Source of the DNA: Anabaena sphaerica FACHB-251
GTDB taxonomy: Bacteria; Cyanobacteriota; Cyanobacteriia; Cyanobacteriales; Nostocaceae
Length of the DNA stretch: 64,000 nucleotides
Assembly (NCBI RefSeq): GCF_014696825.1
Contig: NZ_JACJQU010000009.1
Span: 1 to 64,000, forward strand
Reading direction: 5' to 3'
Shown piece by piece: positions 10,371 to 18,464 of this stretch. Made by a program: the position numbers and the translations under genes. The notes beneath the pieces are model-generated. The model had not been told where the DNA came from. It did no database searches and worked only from the letters and a program-made list of their open reading frames with translations. Within the stretch, counting starts at the first letter, position 1, and every line of letters begins with the position of its first letter.

Positions 10371-11054
10371 TTAGAATTTATTAGCCAAATTCTCTAGCTG
10401 TTTGAAGTTCACAACATAAATCGAGTTTTTAGCGGTGTCTAATTTAATCCATCCTTTTTCATGGAGCTTATGCATAATTTTGGTAGTTTCTTCAATGCTG
10501 ATTTCTGTCACCTCCGCCAAATCTTTGAAGGGGATGTAAAAAATTTCCTTACCTTGGGCTAAATCCTGACCATAGTTGTCACTCAAGCTCACTAAAGTGT
10601 GAGCCAGTTTGACTGCTGGTGGGGAAGATCGCATTTGCAAACGCATATTAATTTGGCGAACTCGGCGCACCATCAGTTGCAGCATTCGGTGATGTAACTG
10701 TGGGTCTTTAAACAAGATTTGGATAAAACGTTCTCTAGAAACAGTTAGCAATTTAACAGGTGAAAGGGCAATGACATCGGTTGACCGTGGAGATTCATCT
10801 AAAACCGCCATTTCTCCAAAGAAATCACCCCGACCTAAAATTGCTATTGTTACAGAATCGTCGCCATTGGTGCGCCGGACTTTCACCCAACCAGAAACCA
10901 AGAAATAGACTGCATTACCCCAGGCATCTTCCATCAAAACTGCTCGTCCAGATGGGTATTCGTGTTCAACTGCAACGTTGAGTAACCATTCCAAAGTTTG
11001 GGGATTGGCTGTACTCAACAAGGGGAAAAGATCACTAAAAACCTCGATTTGCAT
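10371..11054 (-). CDS. Crp/Fnr-family transcriptional regulator (CRP-like)
   Basis: A 227-residue protein with an N-terminal cyclic-nucleotide-binding beta barrel and a C-terminal winged helix (KDLAEVTEISIEETTKIMHK). The phosphate-binding segment reads GDFFGEMAVLDESPRSTDV, keeping the Gly-Glu and the Arg-Ser/Thr pair that contact the cyclic nucleotide in cAMP receptors, so cAMP binding is plausible. There is no N-terminal cysteine cluster, so it is not an FNR-type oxygen sensor. Its divergence from the textbook SRETV recognition helix means its DNA target cannot be read directly. An exact CRP consensus site lies 2 kb away at 13127-13142, upstream of hetZ. Confidence 0.85.
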   Translation of the reverse strand: MQIEVFSDLFPLLSTANPQTLEWLLNVAVEHEYPSGRAVLMEDAWGNAVYFLVSGWVKVRRTNGDDSVTIAILGRGDFFGEMAVLDESPRSTDVIALSPVKLLTVSRERFIQILFKDPQLHHRMLQLMVRRVRQINMRLQMRSSPPAVKLAHTLVSLSDNYGQDLAQGKEIFYIPFKDLAEVTEISIEETTKIMHKLHEKGWIKLDTAKNSIYVVNFKQLENLANKF

Positions 11055-11432
11055 GAAATATTCACAAGGAATTCATTCAATAGCGGAAAACTCAGTTTGT
11101 AATTTTTAAGTTTTTTCAGAGGCATTACTTAAACTAATATTAATAGCATAAGTTACCCATGACTTACTAAGTGCAATAATATCATTTCCGTGCCAACGCC
11201 TATCATATCTGTAATGGCTGCAAATTGCTAATTGGTGATAGGTAAGCAGCAACTAGCAATTAAAAACCCAGTCAAAGTTAAGCTAAGTAGTTAGCCGGGC
11301 TTGATATCTATACTTTAATTACAACATAACAATTATGTATTGTGATCGAAAACAGAGTTTTCCGTTAATTAACCTCCTAAGTCGGTAACATATTCAGGGG
11401 TTTTCACGCTCCCAGATGTTTTTGATGGACAG
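11055..11432. other. Intergenic region between the CRP-like gene and hetZ
   Basis: About 380 AT-rich bases with tRNA-free, repeat-free sequence. It must contain the promoter of the CRP-like gene. I see no recognisable motif. Confidence 0.45.
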
Positions 11433-12611
11433 CTAATCTTGAGTTCTTAAGGTTTGGGCGGCAAGATAGACTTTTGTCCATTCACCTATTACCTGATGGG
11501 TTTTGAGTTGTAAATTTTGAGCTATTGCTTCTATGGAGTGACCTGCTCTCCGTAAATTGAGAATCTGTCTGCCCAGAGGAGCTACTTTTTCCTCCAGTTG
11601 CTGCCATTGGTTTTGTGTTAAGCCGAAGTTGTGTTCTTCCAAGGAAATTGAGAGCCAGTTGTCTACAAGTTCTGGTTTACCTTTGATCGCAAAAACGCGG
11701 ACAGCATGGTAGCTAATTTTTTCGCGCAGTCGGTATATTTCCTTAATGGGCTTATTGAGTTTTTTGGCAATCTCTTCTTGAGTTTTGCCTTGTAGATATA
11801 ATTGTAGCCAGTCTGCTGCTTGTTGCCCTAAATTTTGGAGTAGGTATTGTTCAAATTCTTGATGTACAGATTGACGCAGTGATTGTTGCTCTTCCAATTT
11901 TTGTGCTTCTTGATATTGGGCGATCGCTTGACTATCTACTAAGTTAAGTGGATTGTCTGTATCGTCTGTCAGCACTTCATCCGAAACAAGTCTGATTAAG
12001 TCGCTGGCTGGGACTTGGGTTAATCCACCCCTCTGAATGCGCCGCAAGTAGTTGACAAAGCGATACACTAACAGAGGTTGATTACGTACTGGACGCAAAC
12101 AATACTCTTCTATGCTGGCAAACAGCAAGGTATCTTGTAATCTTCTATCCGTGGATACTTCTCCAATTGCTGACATTTGCTGCTGCATATATGAGTCACT
12201 TTGCAGCAATTCTTGGAGAACTTCTTGTAATACATCAACGACACTGCGCTGGCGATCGCGACTCAAAGAAACCCAAGTCTGAATTTTATTTCTCAGTGTC
12301 ATTACACTTGCCAATCGACTGATCAGGTTACGATAAGCACGTTCTCGCCCCATCCCTAAGTATCGCTGTTGTAAAATCCGCCACCGATATTCCATTGCTT
12401 GTTTAGCAATTTCTAATTCTTTTGGGGTCAGTAGATCAAATCGTTTTAAGTCTACCCCCAACAGCCAAAGCATAATACTGTGTCTAGCAGCCTCACTTTG
12501 TTCTGGACATTCAGCAGCGAGTCGCTTTTGCCAAAATTGCGCTAGGTTTGCTGCATCTGTTTCCATAGTGAGATTGCGTTCCTCGAAACTCTGGTTTAAA
12601 GTTTGCATCAC
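11433..12611 (-). CDS. hetZ: HetZ-type heterocyst differentiation regulator
   Basis: A 392-residue, largely alpha-helical protein. Segments such as WLLGVDLKRFDLLTPKELE, YRWRILQQRYLGMGRERAY and EIYRLREKISYHAVRVFAIK resemble HetZ as I remember it, a DNA-binding protein needed early in heterocyst commitment alongside HetR and HetP. Two helix-turn-helix-like segments are visible: TQEEIAKKLNKPIKEIYRLR (about 285-305) and HSIEAIAQNLQLKTHQVIGE near the C-terminus. The usual downstream partner patU3 is not here; the next gene on this strand is the CRP-like regulator. It could instead be a HetZ-related paralogue. The first Met is poorly conserved by context; Met16 is an alternative. Confidence 0.68.
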   Translation of the reverse strand: MMQTLNQSFEERNLTMETDAANLAQFWQKRLAAECPEQSEAARHSIMLWLLGVDLKRFDLLTPKELEIAKQAMEYRWRILQQRYLGMGRERAYRNLISRLASVMTLRNKIQTWVSLSRDRQRSVVDVLQEVLQELLQSDSYMQQQMSAIGEVSTDRRLQDTLLFASIEEYCLRPVRNQPLLVYRFVNYLRRIQRGGLTQVPASDLIRLVSDEVLTDDTDNPLNLVDSQAIAQYQEAQKLEEQQSLRQSVHQEFEQYLLQNLGQQAADWLQLYLQGKTQEEIAKKLNKPIKEIYRLREKISYHAVRVFAIKGKPELVDNWLSISLEEHNFGLTQNQWQQLEEKVAPLGRQILNLRRAGHSIEAIAQNLQLKTHQVIGEWTKVYLAAQTLRTQD

Positions 12612-13126
12612 AACCCCTATACCAACTTAAATAATTAACTAATAGCTGCCCCGATTCTCAAAATCCTTAAACTACTTATCAAAAAATCATTACAAGGATT
12701 TTTTATGAAGTTTTGCTACGCCAAAATTATCCATGAATTTTTAGTTTAGGTATTTTGCTTTTTCAATCCCCAGGTAAAAATCATTTAATCACTAACCGTG
12801 ACGGATATTTACCTGTGTAAGTTTCAACTTTCTGTAGTTATTTTTGATTAAACTTCTTTACAAGTCTTGATATTTGTTAGAAAATAAGAAAAGTAAAGTA
12901 GCGTGGCAGTTTACACTTCATTCATAAAAGCAACGATTCTATCGATACCCTGAAAATTAAATCATTTCACCAATAGTGAAACTGAAAAGCAAAATTAACC
13001 AAAGCTTTAGATTTCTGAATCCAAATATAATGTCTCCACAAAGGTAAGGAGCTACTTTGGTAAAATGGCCAAACTCCTAATTAATTCAGTATTCAGAATA
13101 TTACTATAAGTAGGCTGTAGAGGTAC

Positions 13127-13142
13127 TGTGACCGAGATCACA
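13127..13142. promoter_or_regulatory. CRP-type binding site TGTGA-N6-TCACA
   Basis: TGTGACCGAGATCACA matches the consensus of cAMP-receptor proteins (including cyanobacterial SyCRP1/AnCrp) at all ten defined positions. It is about 515 bases upstream of the hetZ start and 190 bases downstream of ccmK4, so it could serve a distal hetZ promoter. Occupancy is inferred only. Confidence 0.6.
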
Positions 13143-13265
13143 GAGTTTGAGTAATTCTTTCTGGCTATGGCAATAAGAGAACTGGAAATTTATCAGCTGT
13201 AGTCGTCAATAACAGGGTGTAGGGTGTAGGATTTGGGGATTGGCGAGATGGGAGAATCACTTTCT

Positions 13266-13307
13266 ACCTGTCACCTATCACCTATCACCTGTCACCTGTC
13301 ACCTATT
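13266..13307 (+). repeat. ACCTRTC heptamer, six tandem copies
   Basis: Six contiguous copies of ACCTGTC/ACCTATC (last one ACCTATT) directly downstream of ccmK4. STRR-type repeat. Confidence 0.9.
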
Positions 13308-13315
13308 CCCTATAT

Positions 13316-13666
13316 TTATCTGCTGTTCGATGATCTAACGATGGGATTTTCCACAGAGTCCCGATACTGCTGGACTTCTTCTGTGTAAGCAATAGGGAGA
13401 ACAGCTTCGACGTTTTCATGGGGACGGGGAATGATTACCCAGGATTCCAGAGTACCACCATAAACGTTTTCTGCTGCTTCCACACCGGCAGCCATAGCCG
13501 CCTTGACTTCAGAAACGTCACCACGAATATTGACTGTAAACCGGGCGCTACCAACTCTGATGTAACCAACCAGGGTGACTCGGCCAGCTTTTACCATCGC
13601 GTCTGCTGCTGCTAGGACTGCGGGAAAACCCTTTGTTTCTAATGCTCCAACTGCCTGTAGTGACAT
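13316..13666 (-). CDS. ccmK4: Beta-carboxysome minor shell protein CcmK4 (BMC domain)
   Basis: A 116-residue single BMC-domain protein beginning [20 protein letters not shown], with [20 protein letters not shown] and [18 protein letters not shown]. The pairing of [11 protein letters not shown] with [11 protein letters not shown] is the CcmK4 pattern rather than CcmK1/2. CcmK proteins form hexamers tiling the shell facets; CcmK3/K4 are minor paralogues thought to tune permeability. AAAGGAG precedes the ATG. It follows ccmK3 with an 82-base gap, the usual satellite locus separate from the main ccm operon. The C-terminal tail after ENP is short and Ser/Arg-rich. Confidence 0.9.
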   Translation of the reverse strand: MSLQAVGALETKGFPAVLAAADAMVKAGRVTLVGYIRVGSARFTVNIRGDVSEVKAAMAAGVEAAENVYGGTLESWVIIPRPHENVEAVLPIAYTEEVQQYRDSVENPIVRSSNSR

Positions 13667-13748
13667 TATTAATCTCCTTTATGAATAAAATTATCTGCTA
13701 CAAGTTAATTTGACGAATCTGTGCTGCTAACTTTGATAGCAAACTTGC

Positions 13749-14060
13749 TTAGAAGGCACGGAAAGGCTCAGATTTGGAAGTGAAGTGGATCGGTAGAATC
13801 GTTTCTACATTTTCCGGGGGATTGGGAACTATATAATGAGTGATAACTTGACCACCATAAACTTCCTCTCCAGAAGCGATTCCGGCTGCAACTGCTGTTT
13901 TAACTTCCGCAACGTGTCCCCTAACGGCGACTAACAAGCGTCCGCTTTCTGCGATGCCATAATATACAATTGTGACAGCGGCAGATTTAACCATTGCGTC
14001 TGCTGCTGCTAGGACTGCGGGAAAACCTAAAGTTTCAATTACGCCAACCGCCATTGGCAT
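13749..14060 (-). CDS. ccmK3: Beta-carboxysome minor shell protein CcmK3 (BMC domain)
   Basis: A 103-residue BMC-domain protein starting [20 protein letters not shown] with VYYGIAESGRLLVAVRGHV and YIVPNPPENVETILP, the CcmK3 pattern. CcmK3 does not form stable homohexamers by itself in studied cyanobacteria but mixes with CcmK4. I take the ATG at 14058-14060 because AGGAG sits 9 bases upstream (14070-14074). An open frame extends 23 codons further (to 14129), but that extension lacks family similarity. It is upstream of and probably co-transcribed with ccmK4. Confidence 0.88.
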   Translation of the reverse strand: MPMAVGVIETLGFPAVLAAADAMVKSAAVTIVYYGIAESGRLLVAVRGHVAEVKTAVAAGIASGEEVYGGQVITHYIVPNPPENVETILPIHFTSKSEPFRAF

Positions 14061-14181
14061 GGCCTGACTCTCCTGAAATCCGGAATAAGTGATATTTATT
14101 GTACGAGGCTTTGGTTCCCATTTTGTCATTTGGGAAAATTTTCTTTTTGTCAGTAGTCAGCGGTGAAGATGATGTAAACTA

Positions 14182-15075
14182 ATGTTTATGTTTCCAAGTT
14201 TTTTACCCGCTGCCGTTGGGCAACTGACAGAACCCACTTCCATCGCTTTGGCTCAAAGTATCCAAAGTCAAGCGATTGCTACTCCTTTAAGTCCTGAATC
14301 AATCACCACTACTTACCTACATCAAGGTAGTGGGGGTACACCCATTTTATTAGTTCATGGTTTTGACAGTTCGATTTTAGAGTTTCGGCGGCTTGTACCC
14401 CTGCTGGCTGAAGAAAATGAAACTTGGGCTGTAGATTTATTAGGTTTTGGTTTTACAGACAGACAACCGGATATTGCTTATAGTCCCTTAGCTATTAAAA
14501 CTCATCTATATTATTTCTGGAAAACCCTGATTAACCAACCTGTGATTTTGGTGGGTGCGTCTATGGGGGGTGCGGCGGTGATTGATTTTACCCTGACTTA
14601 CCCTGAAGTTGTGCAGAAGCTGGTATTAATGGATAGTGCAGGGCTGAAGGGTGGTTCGGCTTTAAGCAAATTAATGTTTGCTCCATTATATTCTTTAGCA
14701 GCTGAGTTTTTACGAAATCCAAAAGTGCGCGATCGCATTTGTCGCTCTGCTTATAAAAACCCGAATCTGATTTCCAGTGATGCTTTATGTTGCGGAGATT
14801 TACATCTAAAAATGCCTAACTGGAATCAAGCGTTGATTGCTTTTACTAAAAGCGGTGGTTATAGTGCTTTTAAATTTCAGGAACTGGGAAAAATTGAACA
14901 GTCAACGCTGATTTTGTGGGGTGATAGCGATAGAATTTTAGGAACTGGGGATGCTCCCAAGTTTAAAAAAGCAATTCCCCAAAGTCAGCTGATCTGGATT
15001 AAAGATTGTGGTCATATTCCACATTTAGAAAAACCCGAAATCACAGCCCAACATATTTTAGAATTTCGAGGTTAG
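14182..15075 (+). CDS. Alpha/beta-hydrolase family protein
   Basis: A 297-residue alpha/beta-hydrolase. It shows the oxyanion HG motif (PILLVHGFDSS), the nucleophile elbow GASMGG in LVGASMGGAAVIDF, an acid in LWGDSDRILG and the catalytic histidine in CGHIPHLEKPE, so all three triad positions are present. The N-terminal 45 residues are weakly conserved and not a clear signal peptide. The substrate cannot be read. It is on the opposite strand from the carboxysome genes on both sides, which argues against membership in that unit. Confidence 0.82.
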   Translation: MFMFPSFLPAAVGQLTEPTSIALAQSIQSQAIATPLSPESITTTYLHQGSGGTPILLVHGFDSSILEFRRLVPLLAEENETWAVDLLGFGFTDRQPDIAYSPLAIKTHLYYFWKTLINQPVILVGASMGGAAVIDFTLTYPEVVQKLVLMDSAGLKGGSALSKLMFAPLYSLAAEFLRNPKVRDRICRSAYKNPNLISSDALCCGDLHLKMPNWNQALIAFTKSGGYSAFKFQELGKIEQSTLILWGDSDRILGTGDAPKFKKAIPQSQLIWIKDCGHIPHLEKPEITAQHILEFRG

Positions 15076-15078
15076 ATT

Positions 15079-15636
15079 TTAATCGTACAACCAAGTATTG
15101 TCGGCAAAATTATCATTTGATTGGTTGGGCTTTTCTTGGAGTCTTTCAGGCGATCTGTGTGATTTTTTGGGATTAATGGATAAAGATCTGGAAGTTTCTT
15201 TGATAGGTTCTATGAAAGTTTCTTTGACAGGTTCTTTGACTTTCTTTAATTCATTAATTTCTGCTATTAACTTAGAGTTAGATTCTGCTAATTGCAAGGC
15301 TGTTTTTTTAGTCTCATTAAGTTCTGAATTCAAACGTTCTACCAAAGCTTTCTGTACAGATAAATCTGTTTTTAAATCGCTAATTTGCTCCTTGAGGGAA
15401 ACTTCTTTTTTTTGTACTTTTTCCAGAGTAGCAGTCAATTCTTTAATTGTAATTTCTAAATCTGCCTTAGTCGGAGTTGTGCGTCTAGTAGAAGTAGATG
15501 CTGGTTCTTCCTCCATTGGCGAAGAATTTTCTTCCTCAACTTTTTGTGCAGTTACTTCAATTGCTGTGTCACCAACCTGGGGTGTAAATTTTTGTGCTTC
15601 TTCTTGTAGTAAGTCAGAAAGATTTTTCTTAGCCAT
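15079..15636 (-). CDS. McdB-like coiled-coil protein (carboxysome positioning partner)
   Basis: A 185-residue protein: a charged, low-complexity N-terminal third (residues 1-55), a long coiled coil (about 58-140, KADLEITIKELTATLEKVQ onward), and a basic disordered C-terminal part ending in DNTWLYD. McdB proteins are variable in sequence but share a disordered N-terminus, a central coiled coil and an invariant C-terminal tryptophan, all seen here. The ATG overlaps the stop of the ParA-type gene (TAATG), with GGAGG 6 bases upstream, so I chose this start over one 4 codons earlier. With CcmK3/K4 next door I infer it links carboxysomes to the nucleoid-bound ATPase. Confidence 0.62.
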   Translation of the reverse strand: MAKKNLSDLLQEEAQKFTPQVGDTAIEVTAQKVEEENSSPMEEEPASTSTRRTTPTKADLEITIKELTATLEKVQKKEVSLKEQISDLKTDLSVQKALVERLNSELNETKKTALQLAESNSKLIAEINELKKVKEPVKETFIEPIKETSRSLSINPKKSHRSPERLQEKPNQSNDNFADNTWLYD

Positions 15637-16268
15637 TATTTCCTCCAATCATGCATTAATTCATCAGCCACACGACGGTAATCAGATTCTGCTTCCCGTG
15701 CATTTTTTCCTCGCCATTGAGCAATTGCTACACCCTCAAGGGCGGCTCTTTCATGAGCTTTATAGGTACGAATACAAGTATTAAAAACTGGAATACCTAA
15801 TTGTAAAAGAGTTTTTTGTGCTTCTAATGCTTCCCCTAAACTGCGCGTATCGACTTTAGTTAAGAGTACCCGATGGGGAGTACCAGTATGAATAACTGCT
15901 TGTCTAACTGTATCAATGAGAACAGTTAAATCCATTGCTGCTGGGGGAGTGGGCAAAACGAGATAATCTGCAATCCCTACTACCGCTGCTAAAGCTTCAG
16001 AACGCAATGCTGGAGGCGTATCTACTATTACTAAATCGTAACTTGTAATTTTGGGTAATTCACCTAAAAGTTGTGGATTTGTATCTTGAGCCAAATCAAA
16101 TCCCATCCCCTGCTGATTGCGTCGAAACCACCAACTAGCAGAACCTTGAACATCTGCGTCAATCAGCAGGACTTTTTTGTCTTGGGCAAATTTAGCAGCC
16201 AAGTTGACTGCGGTAGTCGTTTTACCGACTCCTCCTTTACCATTAAGGATAGCGATGATTTTTGGCAC
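15636..16268 (-). CDS. ParA/MinD-type ATPase, probable McdA (carboxysome positioning)
   Basis: A 210-residue ParA-fold ATPase with deviant Walker A KGGVGKTT (residues 11-18, including the signature lysine), Walker A' [14 protein letters not shown] and Walker B LVIVDTPP. There is no N-terminal helix-turn-helix, so it is a short ParA of the cargo-positioning kind. Its stop overlaps the start of the coiled-coil partner. ParA proteins of this type bind nucleoid DNA as ATP dimers and are released by their partner, spacing cargo. The carboxysome shell genes 2 kb away point to McdA (type 2, with the classical lysine). Plasmid or chromosome partition is less likely, since no centromere-like repeat is seen. 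Confidence 0.68.
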   Translation of the reverse strand: MPKIIAILNGKGGVGKTTTAVNLAAKFAQDKKVLLIDADVQGSASWWFRRNQQGMGFDLAQDTNPQLLGELPKITSYDLVIVDTPPALRSEALAAVVGIADYLVLPTPPAAMDLTVLIDTVRQAVIHTGTPHRVLLTKVDTRSLGEALEAQKTLLQLGIPVFNTCIRTYKAHERAALEGVAIAQWRGKNAREAESDYRRVADELMHDWRK

Positions 16269-16429
16269 TGTTTACTTCCGACCCAACCTGATATTAATTT
16301 CGTTTTTAGATTTTGGATTAAAATTACTAACTATTTCAACTTGTTATTAGATGAATGTACAGCTTTTTGGGGACTTGCCATCTAAAAAAATTGCCCCTCG
16401 TTAAAATTTAGAAGATGTGAATTTAACAG

Positions 16430-17815
16430 ATGACTATGACAGTAACCAACAGCTTACCACAGCTAATTAAAATGCCGCTATGGCTCAGAAGGATGAAATT
16501 TATCATGCAGCCAGTGGAGTATGTGGAAGATTTTGCCAAAATCTATGGTGATAGCTTTACACTATCAGGTTCCGAGGATAGCTATTTGGTGTACTTCAGC
16601 CAACCAGAAGCATTAGAGCAGATTTTTACGGCTGATGCTAGTCATTTTGAGGTGGGGAGAGGTAACAGGGGTTTAAGATTTTTGTTGGGCGATCACTCTT
16701 TAATGTTAATGGATGGAGAACCCCACCAACGCCAACGGCAATTATTAGCTCCTCCCTTTCATGGTGAGCGAATGCGGGCTTATGGTCAAGATATCCAGGA
16801 AATTACCCGACAAGTAAGTGATAATTGGCAAATGGGTAAGCCCTTCAATATCCGAGAATCAATGCAAGAAATCACCTTGCGGGTAATATTACGGGTAATC
16901 TTTGGCTTGGATGAAGGAGAGATGTTTGAAGAATTAAGGCGATCGCTATCTTCTATGTTAGACTTCATGACATCACCCATAATGTCTAGCGCCTTCTTTT
17001 TTCGGTTCATGCAAAAAGACTTTGGTGCTTGGAGTCCTTGGGGTCGGATTGTGCGCCAACAGCAAAATATCGACAAACTAATTTATACTTTAATTCAGCA
17101 ACGTCGAGCAGAACCTGATCAAAACCGCCAAGATATCCTCAGTTTAATGATGGCGGCTCATGATCAAAATGGTCAAGGAATGTCAGATCAAGAATTACAC
17201 GATGAGTTAATGACTGTTTTGGTAGCGGGACATGAAACCACCGCTTCCGCGTTAACCTGGGCGTTTTACTGGTTGGATAGATTACCAGAAGTACAGGAGA
17301 AATTACTACAGGAACTCAACACCTTGGGAGTCAACCCAGAACCAAGTCAAATTGCGAAAATGCCCTATTTAACAGGAGTTTGTCAAGAAACTCTGAGAAT
17401 CTACCCGATTGTGATGTCTGGTTTCGTGCGGGTTGTCAAAAATCCCATTGAGATTATGGGTTATAAATTACCCGAAGGAACAGTCATAGTTCCCAGTATT
17501 TACCTTGCACATCATCGAGAAGCCGTTTATCCCCAACCTCAGCAATTTAAACCAGAACGTTTTTTAGAAAGACAATTTTCACCTTATGAATACTTACCTT
17601 TTGGTGGTGGAAATCGTCGTTGTATTGGTTTAGCATTTGCTCAGTATGAAATGAAAATTGTGTTAGCAACAATTCTTTCACATTTTCAACTTTCGCTTTT
17701 AAATAAGCGTCCTGTTCAAGCTGTGCGTCGGGGTTTAACTTTAGCTGCACCAGGAGGAATGAAAATGATTGCAAATCATCAAATTAAGAATGCTAATACA
17801 GCCGTAACAGTTTGA
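16430..17815 (+). CDS. Cytochrome P450, CYP110-like
   Basis: A 461-residue P450. The I-helix oxygen-activation motif is AGHETTAS, the K-helix ExxR is ETLR, and the heme loop FGGGNRRCIG carries the axial thiolate at Cys398. There is no N-terminal membrane anchor beyond a short hydrophobic start, as expected for bacterial P450s. The opening LPQLIKMPLWLRRMKFIMQPV is typical of the CYP110 family of Nostocales, members of which oxidise fatty acids or terpenes. No terpene synthase or ferredoxin gene is adjacent. It is monocistronic and followed by a MITE-like element. Other ATGs are close (16436), so the start may be two codons off. Confidence 0.9.
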   Translation: MTMTVTNSLPQLIKMPLWLRRMKFIMQPVEYVEDFAKIYGDSFTLSGSEDSYLVYFSQPEALEQIFTADASHFEVGRGNRGLRFLLGDHSLMLMDGEPHQRQRQLLAPPFHGERMRAYGQDIQEITRQVSDNWQMGKPFNIRESMQEITLRVILRVIFGLDEGEMFEELRRSLSSMLDFMTSPIMSSAFFFRFMQKDFGAWSPWGRIVRQQQNIDKLIYTLIQQRRAEPDQNRQDILSLMMAAHDQNGQGMSDQELHDELMTVLVAGHETTASALTWAFYWLDRLPEVQEKLLQELNTLGVNPEPSQIAKMPYLTGVCQETLRIYPIVMSGFVRVVKNPIEIMGYKLPEGTVIVPSIYLAHHREAVYPQPQQFKPERFLERQFSPYEYLPFGGGNRRCIGLAFAQYEMKIVLATILSHFQLSLLNKRPVQAVRRGLTLAAPGGMKMIANHQIKNANTAVTV

Positions 17816-17849
17816 AAATGTGGAAACGTTGTATATAACGTCTCTCTAA

Positions 17850-17942
17850 TAGACATCTGGTGAGAATTAAATGTGCGTGACTTGAAACCCTTGTACAGAC
17901 GTTCCATGGAAGGAACGTCTCTACTTTTTCACCAGATGTCTA
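17850..17942. repeat. MITE-like element with 14-bp perfect inverted ends
   Basis: TAGACATCTGGTGA (17850-17863) is repeated inverted at 17929-17942. The 93-bp interior contains a core (TTAAATGTGCGTG, TTGAAACCCTTGTA, AGACGTTCC...GGAACGTCTCTA) that recurs at 50659-50741. No coding capacity; a non-autonomous miniature element is the best reading. Confidence 0.8.
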
Positions 17943-17967
17943 AATAAATCCTCAGCGTACCTATGCG

Positions 17968-18396
17968 TTAAAAAACAATCTGCTCAATCATCTTCTCTTC
18001 CAACAATTCCAACAAACTATCTACATCCTTACCAACTTGGTCAAAACAAACTTGCGGTGCTGGTTCAGGTGCAAATTGAATTAATTTAACTTCCCCCTTA
18101 CCAATACCAATCATGACAACTTCTGTTTCTGGTTTATTATTTTCAATAATTCCTAAAAGTTCTTGCAACCGATTTTCAACCCTATCATTTAATTTTTCTA
18201 TTTCGGCTTGGGGACAATAAACAAAATGCGGCTGTGGTTGTAAATCAATACCAATAGTACCTTGACTATCACCATTCTCTAACCTCAATCCCCAAAATAA
18301 TGCAGCCAATTCTTGCTGATTTGCTTTGACAAATCTATCCAATTGTCGCCGCCATTTGTTATCTTCTGTTTCCGGTTGAGTGCTACCAAACATCAT
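17968..18396 (-). CDS. Conserved cyanobacterial protein of unknown function
   Basis: A 142-residue soluble protein beginning MMFGSTQPETEDNKWRRQLD. It contains FVKANQQELAALFWGLRLEN, a PHFVYCPQAEIEKLN segment and an acidic, Leu-rich C-terminus (VDSLLELLEEKM). No enzyme motif, signal peptide or membrane segment is visible. I recognise the sequence type as conserved in cyanobacteria. A link to beta-carboxysome assembly (a CcmS-type chaperone) is a guess prompted by weak recollection and by the ccmK genes 4 kb away; it is not established by anything in the sequence. Confidence 0.65.
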   Translation of the reverse strand: MMFGSTQPETEDNKWRRQLDRFVKANQQELAALFWGLRLENGDSQGTIGIDLQPQPHFVYCPQAEIEKLNDRVENRLQELLGIIENNKPETEVVMIGIGKGEVKLIQFAPEPAPQVCFDQVGKDVDSLLELLEEKMIEQIVF

Positions 18397-18464
18397 AGGT
18401 AATTCGTAACTCGTAATAGTGCTTACAGCAGGCTACCGCCAACGTAATTTGTAATTGAAGACTT

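Larger units (their letters stand above)
12612..13315. other. 700-base upstream region of hetZ
   Basis: Gene-free region between ccmK4 and hetZ, both on the minus strand. It carries an exact CRP-type palindrome (13127-13142) and a six-copy heptamer repeat (13266-13307). I looked for a TCCGGA (DIF1-type) box and a GTA-N8-TAC NtcA box and saw neither. Confidence 0.6.

Noticed and set aside
13266-13307. Possible CRISPR array
   Set aside because: Six 7-base units with no spacers; this is a tandem heptamer repeat.
12612-13315. DIF1-type TCCGGA or NtcA GTA-N8-TAC boxes before hetZ
   Set aside because: I read the whole region and neither motif occurs.
14061-14129. N-terminal extension of CcmK3
   Set aside because: AGGAG lies at 14070-14074 in front of the internal ATG, and family members start at MPxAVG.
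15098-15784. 228-codon open frame opposite the McdB-like/ParA genes
   Set aside because: It lies antisense to two well-supported coupled genes with a TAATG overlap and GGAGG. Leu/Ser-rich composition is typical of a reverse-strand artefact of Lys/Glu-rich genes.
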